DNA from: Bacteroidales bacterium | GTDB lineage: Bacteria > Bacteroidota > Bacteroidia > Bacteroidales > WCHB1-69 | Assembly (NCBI GenBank): GCA_017650305.1 | Contig: JAGCFD010000060.1 | Span: 62,001-126,000 of the forward strand | Length of the DNA: 64,000 bases | Direction: 5' to 3' | Shown here: one piece after another, positions 58,412-64,000 of the stretch | Position numbering within the stretch: the stretch's first letter is position 1 | Layout: the number at the start of each line of letters is the position of its first letter | Made by a program: the position numbers and the translations under genes | The notes under the pieces: generated by a model | Seen by the model: only the letters and a program-made list of their open reading frames with translations | The model's database searches: none | What the model was told of the DNA's origin: nothing

Positions 58412-58876
58412 TTAGGACTGTTTTTCAGGTAAAGGATAAGAAATAAACGGAGAATAGTCGGCTTTTAGTGCCCACAATTCACGAACCATGGATGAAGAGA
58501 CCGCCGCCCATCTCGGAGAGGTGGGTACAAAAATCGTCTTGACTTTTGGATCAAGCTGCTCGTTGATAAGACACATTTCCTGTTCCATCTGATAGTCGGC
58601 ATTGTTGCGGATGCCACGGATAAGATATTTTGCCCCAACTTGTTGGCATAGATCTACCGTTAAACCTGTGTAGGTGACGACTCGAATTTTCTCATTGCCT
58701 TCGTACAACTTGGAAATCCATGCCTTTCGTTCTTCCACACTGAAGAGATCCTGCTTGCGGATGTTGTGCCCGATTGCAATATAGATGATGTCAAAAAGCG
58801 GCATCACCTTATTCAGAATGTCCTCATGCCCTTTTGTGTATGGGCAGAATGAGCCGGCAAAAACTGCAATATTCAT
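58412..58876 (-). CDS. coaD: Phosphopantetheine adenylyltransferase
   Basis: 154 residues. Nucleotidyltransferase fold: AVFAGSFCPYTKGHEDIL at the start (His of TKGH), RGIRNNADYQMEQEM, and SSSMVREL for ATP. It converts 4'-phosphopantetheine to dephospho-CoA. The usual GSFDP or GTFDP segment is GSFCP here, so an acidic residue seen in most homologues is Cys. Everything else fits the family and it should work. It is 2 bases after sua5 in a six-gene unit. Confidence 0.9.
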   Translation of the reverse strand: MNIAVFAGSFCPYTKGHEDILNKVMPLFDIIYIAIGHNIRKQDLFSVEERKAWISKLYEGNEKIRVVTYTGLTVDLCQQVGAKYLIRGIRNNADYQMEQEMCLINEQLDPKVKTIFVPTSPRWAAVSSSMVRELWALKADYSPFISYPLPEKQS

Positions 58877-58878
58877 GT

Positions 58879-59445
58879 CTAATCTCTTAAAACGGTGAAG
58901 TTATAGTCGTCCACAAACTTGATGAGACGGGATGGTTTGTAGTCCACAGAGGTGGAGTAAGTCTGCGGCACCACATAGTCCATCAGTTTGATAATACCAG
59001 GGTCTATCTGTTCGAAAACTTTAGGGGTCTCCTGTCCGGCAAAGTTGGCGGAGGTGGATACGATGGGGTGACCGAGCTTCTTGATGAGACGGCGGCAGAA
59101 GTCCTGCTGTACCACGCGAATGGCGATGGTGCCATCATTGTGGATAAGTCTGTCGGGCAGGTTGCGGGCCGTGGAGTAGATTACCGTTGTGGGACGGGAT
59201 ATCTGCGGTATCAAGTCCCAAGCTATCAAGGGGATGTGCTCTACATAATAAGGTAAACGCTCAAAGGAGTCCAGCAGGATGATCATGCTTTTCTTCTCAG
59301 GACGCTGCTTGATTTGGTAGATTCGTTGCACCGCCTTGTCATTGGTGGCGTCACAACCAATTCCCCAAACAGTGTCGGTGGGGTAGAGTATCACTTTGCC
59401 TGCCTGCAGCAGTTCCACGCATTTTTCAATTTCCTGTTCCATCAT
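58879..59445 (-). CDS. L-threonylcarbamoyladenylate synthase (Sua5/YrdC family)
   Basis: 188 residues from the Met at 59445 (MMEQEIEKC); an upstream Met at 59508 would take in the promoter. YrdC core: LLQAGKVILYPTDTVWGIGCDATN, QIKQRPEKKSMIILLDS, IRVVQQDFCRRLIKKLGHPIVSTSANFAG. It makes TC-AMP for tRNA t6A. No C-terminal Sua5 domain, so it is the short form. First gene of the operon, with a -7 box 29 bases upstream. Confidence 0.92.
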   Translation of the reverse strand: MMEQEIEKCVELLQAGKVILYPTDTVWGIGCDATNDKAVQRIYQIKQRPEKKSMIILLDSFERLPYYVEHIPLIAWDLIPQISRPTTVIYSTARNLPDRLIHNDGTIAIRVVQQDFCRRLIKKLGHPIVSTSANFAGQETPKVFEQIDPGIIKLMDYVVPQTYSTSVDYKPSRLIKFVDDYNFTVLRD

Positions 59446-59473
59446 TCTGAAAATTGGGTTATACAGAAAAATG

Positions 59474-59482
59474 GCAAAAGTA
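59474..59482 (-). promoter_or_regulatory. -7 box for the sua5-coaD-Omp28 operon
   Basis: TACTTTTGC on the minus strand, 29 bases before the sua5 start. Confidence 0.6.
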
Positions 59483-59523
59483 AAATTTTTATATGAATAT
59501 ATGTACAAAAAAAACAGGAAAAA

Positions 59524-60624
59524 TTACCGGGTCCCATAGAGGAACTCTTCGTCTGTGAGCGTCTCCAAAAAGGCCTTGAGGTCGGCGATTTCGTTGGGCG
59601 TCAAATGGCGGCCACCCTCATTGATTTTGTGCATCAGAGGACTGACGTAGGGGGAGTATTGCAACCCTTCATTGTAGAAGATCAGGACCTCGTCAAGTGT
59701 TTGAAAGCGACCATCGTGCATATATGGCGCCGATGCAGAGATGTTTCGCAAAGACGGAGCGCGATAGGCTCCTCTGTCCATGATGTCGCCGGTAACAGCA
59801 CTGCGATCCGCGGGGTCGGTGAAGCTGATGTCTAAACCATTGTTGTAGAAGAGGTTGGTGGTGAAAAGCGGTGAGCCGCCACTGCCGTGACAATGAAAGC
59901 AGTCGGCCCCCTCTTCCGTGGTGAAGAGAATATATCCGTGCAGCTCTTGCGGAGTCAGTTGCTCGATGCCTCGCAAATAACGGTCGAATTTGGAGTTGTC
60001 GGATACCAAGGAGCGCACATACTGTGCGATAGCCTTCTGTATGCGGTCCATCGTGATCTCCTCACTGCCAAAGGCTTTCTTGAACATCTCGGGATAGCGA
60101 CTGTCGTTTCGCAAGGCCGCCAATGTGCGGGCTTCTGTGCTCCCGATCTCGTCTGTTGCCAAGATGGCGGCCTTGACAATGTCTTCAATATTCTGTGAGC
60201 CAACCTCTTGCTGGTAGCTGACAGCTCCGTTCCAGAGATAGCCTTCGAGATTGAAAACCAGATTGCAGAGCGGCATGGCGGTGTGACGTGTGTGGATGCC
60301 CGTGCGTCCGTGGGGCTTCCCGTTAGGAAATCGGGGGTCGTCAGTGCCAATGTCAAAGTTGTGAGCCCTTTTGTGGCAGTCTGCACACGACATCAGTGAG
60401 TCGGCTGCCGTGCCGATATATCCGCTCAGATGGCCATCTTCAAAGAGGCGCTTGCCCAACGCGACTCCCTCCACCGTCATGGGGTTGTCGTCAGGAATGT
60501 TTAATCGGGTGGGAAAGCCGTAAGGGATCGCAATCTCAAATGGAGTGGGCTCCTCAGGGTGTTTGCATGAGGAAAATAGCAGAACAAAGGCCGACAGGCA
60601 AAATATATAGGTTCGGAGTCTCAT
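59524..60624 (-). CDS. Di-heme cytochrome c peroxidase / MauG-like lipoprotein
   Basis: 366 residues. Lipobox FSSC gives Cys20. Two heme c sites: CADCH (Cys80-Cys83-His84) and CFHCH (Cys242-Cys245-His246). The RFPNGKPHGRTGIHTRHTAMPLCNLVFN and MHDGRFQTLDEVLIFYNEG stretches are as in bacterial peroxidases of the MauG/CcpA family. Predicted to reduce peroxide in the periplasm using cytochrome electrons. Its ATG overlaps the parC stop by one base (TGATG), so the two are coupled. Confidence 0.92.
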   Translation of the reverse strand: MRLRTYIFCLSAFVLLFSSCKHPEEPTPFEIAIPYGFPTRLNIPDDNPMTVEGVALGKRLFEDGHLSGYIGTAADSLMSCADCHKRAHNFDIGTDDPRFPNGKPHGRTGIHTRHTAMPLCNLVFNLEGYLWNGAVSYQQEVGSQNIEDIVKAAILATDEIGSTEARTLAALRNDSRYPEMFKKAFGSEEITMDRIQKAIAQYVRSLVSDNSKFDRYLRGIEQLTPQELHGYILFTTEEGADCFHCHGSGGSPLFTTNLFYNNGLDISFTDPADRSAVTGDIMDRGAYRAPSLRNISASAPYMHDGRFQTLDEVLIFYNEGLQYSPYVSPLMHKINEGGRHLTPNEIADLKAFLETLTDEEFLYGTR

Positions 60625-63326
60625 CAGAAGTCCAGGGTCATCTGCTCGCCGGTGCCTGAGTCTTGATTGTCGATAGGCTCCACAGTGATGTTTTCCATCT
60701 CGGCTTGTGCGATGGCATAGTCCACATTTTCCACAGTGCTGTTGTCTTCTTCAGAGGTCTCCGGCATGTCATCGTCAACATCTTCCGGTTCTTCGTAAGG
60801 CAGAGGCTCAATGAATGTGATGGACTGGATGCTTGGGTAGTTGATGCGCTTGCCGCGGGCACGTGAGGTCATGACATCGATAAACTCTGCACAGGAGATG
60901 ATCACTTCAGACTTCTCATCTTTCTTCTTCTCTTTGTAAATCACCTTGATTTGTGGCAGGTAGTCGATGGAAACCCCTGTCAAGACGGCATCGCCTTCAG
61001 AAGGTAGGAACTCGATCTTCTTTTGGAAGACATCCGGTTTAAAGCGCTTAAGGTAATACTTCTTCTCCGATTGGTTGTAATAAACAGCCGTGATGATGTT
61101 GTTGGGATTCCATTTCCGAATGAACTCCAGATCATCGTCGAAGTGGGTTGTGATATCAAAGCCGGTGATTCTGTAATGTCCTGATTTGTAAGTGGTCAGG
61201 ATCTTGTCGTCCTCTTTGAAGGCGCCGAGCAACTCTCCGCGTCCGTCGTTGTTGAGTCGCATGACGGACTCTTCAAAATAGACGTTGATGGCGCTGAGTG
61301 TGGAGATGCCCTCTTTGCTCAAGGAGATGGTGGAGATGGGGTAGCGGGTCAGCAGATTACCCAACGCTGAGCGGTTCTTGACAGCCAGCGTGCTGAAGTC
61401 GAAATCGAACTCTTTCTTCTTCAGTTTAGCCTTTGGACGCAGCTTGATACGGATCACCTCGGCCTCTCCGTTGGGGTTTGAGGTCAAATAGGTGACTCTC
61501 GAACCCGGTTTTCCTTTTGTCAGGTCGTATTCTTTGTCGCGGGAGATACCGCCGATGGCGAAACGTTTGACCATGGCAGGCCCGTTGGCGCCGTTCAGAT
61601 ATACCATGTTGTATATGTGACGGTCGTCGCCACGTTTGAAGACCTCCACGAGCAGGATGTTCTTGCCGAAGAATTGTTTGTCGGAGACTCTGCTGACGGA
61701 GAATTTGCCATCCTCGCGGAATACGATGATCTCGTCCAAGTCGGAGCAGTCGCAGGCGAACTCCACGTTGTCATCCTTCTTGAGGCCCGTGCCTACGAAG
61801 CCCTCTTTTTTGTTGACATACAGCTTCTGGTTAGTGACAGCCACGGCGGAGGCGATGATGGTGTTGAAATTCTTGATTTCGGTTTTGCGCTCGCGTCCGG
61901 CACCATATTTCTTTTTCAACTGCTTGAAATAGTTGATGGTGTAGTCAACGATGTGGGCGAGATGGTTCTCAACCTCTTCGATGTTCAACTCGATGTCGGC
62001 AAGATCTTGTTCAGCCTTCTTGATGTCGAATTTGGAGATCTTTCTGACAGGCTTTTCACATAGCGCCAGCACATGGTCGCGTGTGATGATCTGCTTGAAA
62101 AGAGGACGGTAGGGGTCGAAAGCGCGCTCGATGTTGTCGACCTGCGTTTCCCAACTATCGGTGTCCTTTTCCAACTCTTTGTATATTCGTTTTTCGAAGA
62201 ATATCTTCTCCAAGGAGATCTTGTGCCATTTGTCGTTCAATTCCTGGAGTTCGATTTCCAGTTCCTTGCGCAGGAGGTTGAGGGTGTTCTCCGTGTTGAT
62301 GCGCAGGATGCTTTTGACATCGGTGAACACAGGCTTACCGTCCCAGATGACGCAGGCATTGGTGGCGTATGCGATTTCGCAGTCGGTGAAGGCGTAGAGT
62401 GCATCTACAGTTTGATCAGGAGACACGTTGGGCTGGAGGTGCAGGAAAATCTCCACATTCTCGGCTGTGGTGTCATCAATCTTTTTGATTTTCAGTTTTC
62501 CGTTCTCTACAGCTTTGGCAATGGAGGCGATGAGCTTGACGGTCGTTGTCCCGTAAGGTATCTCTGTGATGCAGAGTGTTTTGTTGTTTACAATGTTGAT
62601 GCGTGCCCGGTTGAGCACTTTGCCTCCCTGGGCACCATTGTTGTATTTGGAGACATCGGCTGTGCCAGCGGTCGGGAAGTCGGGATAAAGATCGAAATCT
62701 TGGCCGCGGAGGATGCTGATGGAGGCATCCATCAACTCCAGGAAGTTGTGAGGTAATATTTTGGTGGACATGCCCACGCCCACGCCCTCCACACCTTGGG
62801 CTAACAACAACGGGAATTTGACTGGCAGTGCGATGGGCTCGCGGTTACGGCCATCGTAAGAGACCTGCCATTCTGTTGTCTTGTGGTTGAATATCACCTC
62901 TTTTGCCAAGGGGGAGAGCCGCGCCTCAATATAACGGGCGGCAGCGGCCGGGTCGCCGGTCAGGATGTTACCCCAGTTACCTTGCGTGTCAATGGCATAG
63001 TGCTTCTGCCCAAGCTGGACTAAGGCGGCATAGATGGACTGGTCGCCATGCGGGTGGTATTTCATCGTGTTACCCACCACATTGGCAACTTTGTTGAAAC
63101 GGCCGTCTTCCAACTCATCCATGGAATGGAGAATACGCCGTTGAACAGGCTTGAGACCGTCATAGACATCGGGTATGGCTCGGTCCAGAATTACGTAAGA
63201 GGCATAGTCCAAGTACCATTCTCGGTACATGACATCTGCATAAATCAGTTTGTGCAAATCAGAAGTGTCCTCTCCAGGTGTTGCGACAACATCTTCTTCC
63301 AATTCATCTTTAGTGTCTTCTGACAT
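60624..63326 (-). CDS. parC: DNA topoisomerase IV/gyrase subunit A
   Basis: 900 residues from the Met at 63326, near a -7 box; an upstream in-frame Met at 63425 takes in the promoter. Type IIA subunit A: RAIPDVYDGLKPVQRRIL, HPHGDQSIYAALV, catalytic Tyr132 in ARYIEARLSPLA, coiled coil (about 420-470), and a C-terminal beta-propeller without a clear GyrA box (so ParC-like rather than GyrA). An acidic tail closes it. The partner ParE is not in the window. Confidence 0.92.
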   Translation of the reverse strand: MSEDTKDELEEDVVATPGEDTSDLHKLIYADVMYREWYLDYASYVILDRAIPDVYDGLKPVQRRILHSMDELEDGRFNKVANVVGNTMKYHPHGDQSIYAALVQLGQKHYAIDTQGNWGNILTGDPAAAARYIEARLSPLAKEVIFNHKTTEWQVSYDGRNREPIALPVKFPLLLAQGVEGVGVGMSTKILPHNFLELMDASISILRGQDFDLYPDFPTAGTADVSKYNNGAQGGKVLNRARINIVNNKTLCITEIPYGTTTVKLIASIAKAVENGKLKIKKIDDTTAENVEIFLHLQPNVSPDQTVDALYAFTDCEIAYATNACVIWDGKPVFTDVKSILRINTENTLNLLRKELEIELQELNDKWHKISLEKIFFEKRIYKELEKDTDSWETQVDNIERAFDPYRPLFKQIITRDHVLALCEKPVRKISKFDIKKAEQDLADIELNIEEVENHLAHIVDYTINYFKQLKKKYGAGRERKTEIKNFNTIIASAVAVTNQKLYVNKKEGFVGTGLKKDDNVEFACDCSDLDEIIVFREDGKFSVSRVSDKQFFGKNILLVEVFKRGDDRHIYNMVYLNGANGPAMVKRFAIGGISRDKEYDLTKGKPGSRVTYLTSNPNGEAEVIRIKLRPKAKLKKKEFDFDFSTLAVKNRSALGNLLTRYPISTISLSKEGISTLSAINVYFEESVMRLNNDGRGELLGAFKEDDKILTTYKSGHYRITGFDITTHFDDDLEFIRKWNPNNIITAVYYNQSEKKYYLKRFKPDVFQKKIEFLPSEGDAVLTGVSIDYLPQIKVIYKEKKKDEKSEVIISCAEFIDVMTSRARGKRINYPSIQSITFIEPLPYEEPEDVDDDMPETSEEDNSTVENVDYAIAQAEMENITVEPIDNQDSGTGEQMTLDF

Positions 63327-63354
63327 AGTGTATAGGCTTGGTTTGTTTGAGGTG

Positions 63355-63363
63355 GCAAAAATA
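63355..63363 (-). promoter_or_regulatory. -7 box for parC
   Basis: TATTTTTGC on the minus strand, 29 bases before the parC start. Confidence 0.65.
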
Positions 63364-63393
63364 CAAAAATTCAAGATTTTTTTTGATAATCTT

Positions 63394-63423
63394 TTGAATT
63401 CACAATAATAAATGTATTTTTGC
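63394..63423 (+). promoter_or_regulatory. Promoter for the right-edge gene
   Basis: TTG (63394-63396), 18 bases, then TATTTTTGC (63415-63423). Confidence 0.6.
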
Positions 63424-63586
63424 AAATTGTTATAGAATAATGAAAGTGGTGTTAGCTTTGGATGAAAGAGGTCTGTTCCCGTTGGGATGTAGAGATTTCG
63501 TGGTCGCTATGATGTAGGATTCCCAATATTGAAGACTGTTTTTTCGTTTCTATAAATTAAGAAAAAGGCATTGCCAAATTGTTTAG

Positions 63587-64000
63587 ATGAAAAAGTTCTG
63601 GGTCATAGTATTGCTGTGCGTCTGTGGTGTTCTCTCCGCACGATGCCCTGTTTTTACCGATTTGACTGCTTCGAGAATCATCGGCCCGTATGCTTCTTTT
63701 CATAATCCTCTTCAAAACACGACTATAGCTTCAGAGCGGCATGCGATGATTTTGAATGATGAACTGCCAGCGGTGGCTTCCGATCTGCCTGATGTTGACT
63801 CCAGCATGTTGTATCTGCATGAGACCAATGTTCAGACAACGGTGGACAGTACCGTGTGTCCGGAGGCTCTGCCATTTCATTGGAATGGCAAAACATTCAA
63901 CTCGGCGGGAACCAAAACCGCGATATTGACGGCTGCCAATGGGACAGACAGCATCGTTATCATGACGGTCTCGATACATCCGCAAGCACAAGCTTCGATT
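63587..64000 (+). CDS. Start of a large exported protein, 3' end beyond the window
   Basis: 138 codons, open to the window edge, from ATG at 63587. Signal peptide MKKFWVIVLLCVCGVLSA. Then CPEALPFHWNGKTFNSAGTKTAILTAANGTDSIVIMTVSI, a unit found in tandem in very large Bacteroidota surface proteins that end in T9SS or gliding C-terminal domains. Probably an adhesin-like cargo, but the rest is not visible. Confidence 0.72.
   Translation, partial: MKKFWVIVLLCVCGVLSARCPVFTDLTASRIIGPYASFHNPLQNTTIASERHAMILNDELPAVASDLPDVDSSMLYLHETNVQTTVDSTVCPEALPFHWNGKTFNSAGTKTAILTAANGTDSIVIMTVSIHPQAQASI

Noticed and set aside
63440..63517. 25-codon open frame after the right-edge promoter
   Set aside because: Too short and without features; the exported protein at 63587 is the more likely product, although a leader peptide cannot be excluded.

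Overview
The window comes from a chromosome of the phylum Bacteroidota, most likely order Bacteroidales. Evidence: nearly every transcription unit is preceded by the Bacteroidota -7 box (TAnnTTTGC); type IX secretion (T9SS) genes are present (porX, a porD/DUF4835 gene and a type B sorted cargo protein); the order bamD-rpoZ-coaBC-porD-recN is typical of the phylum; and Bacteroidota-only families occur (FISUMP, Omp28, DUF6029, DUF4292, Bacteroidota-type RpoZ). GH20 enzymes suggest a host- or glycan-associated life. Genus cannot be told from the sequence alone.

Layout. 1-5.3 kb: end of a glycosidase, an exported hydrolase, a FISUMP protein, a GH20 hexosaminidase, TerC and a thioesterase. 5.4-15.3 kb: accessory region with a DUF1016 (YhcG-type) nuclease, a very unusual type IIG restriction-modification protein, a small stress membrane protein, a 1074-residue multi-cofactor oxidoreductase and a toxin-antitoxin-like pair. 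15.5-25.4 kb: MATE exporter, YqeY protein, lpxB, a large T9SS cargo protein, a DUF4292 lipoprotein, a queG-kdsD fusion, tRNA-Leu and rsmI. 25.5-26.4 kb: a three-gene, translationally coupled DUF3791/DUF3990 cassette. 26.4-41 kb: conserved housekeeping genes (lepA, an AddB-like nuclease, bamD, rpoZ, coaBC, porD, recN, rpsA), barrel proteins and the initiator tRNA. 41-49 kb: TonB-like protein, S41 peptidase operon, porX, an exported esterase coupled to an alcohol dehydrogenase. 49-53.7 kb: lpdA, AtoE transporter and a hydroxyacid dehydrogenase. 53.8-59.5 kb: a six-gene operon sua5-coaD-two thioredoxin-like proteins-DUF6029-Omp28. 59.5-64 kb: di-heme peroxidase, parC-like topoisomerase subunit, and the start of a large exported protein cut by the window edge.

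Most notable: the type IIG enzyme (6791-10606) carries a complete HUH/Y1 (REP-associated, RAYT-like) transposase domain inserted between methylase motif I and the NPPY motif. REP-like GC-rich palindromes, the kind of element RAYTs act on, lie in frame within that insert and again near the C-terminus. The neighbouring DUF1016 nuclease gene carries two in-frame copies of a different palindrome. A REP-type element system therefore seems to be living inside defence-gene coding sequence. Other points of interest are the queG-kdsD fusion with a promoter-like sequence inside queG, the DUF3990 ADP-ribosyltransferase-like cassette, short dispersed repeats that supply stop codons at gene 3' ends, and a BamD without a lipidation cysteine.
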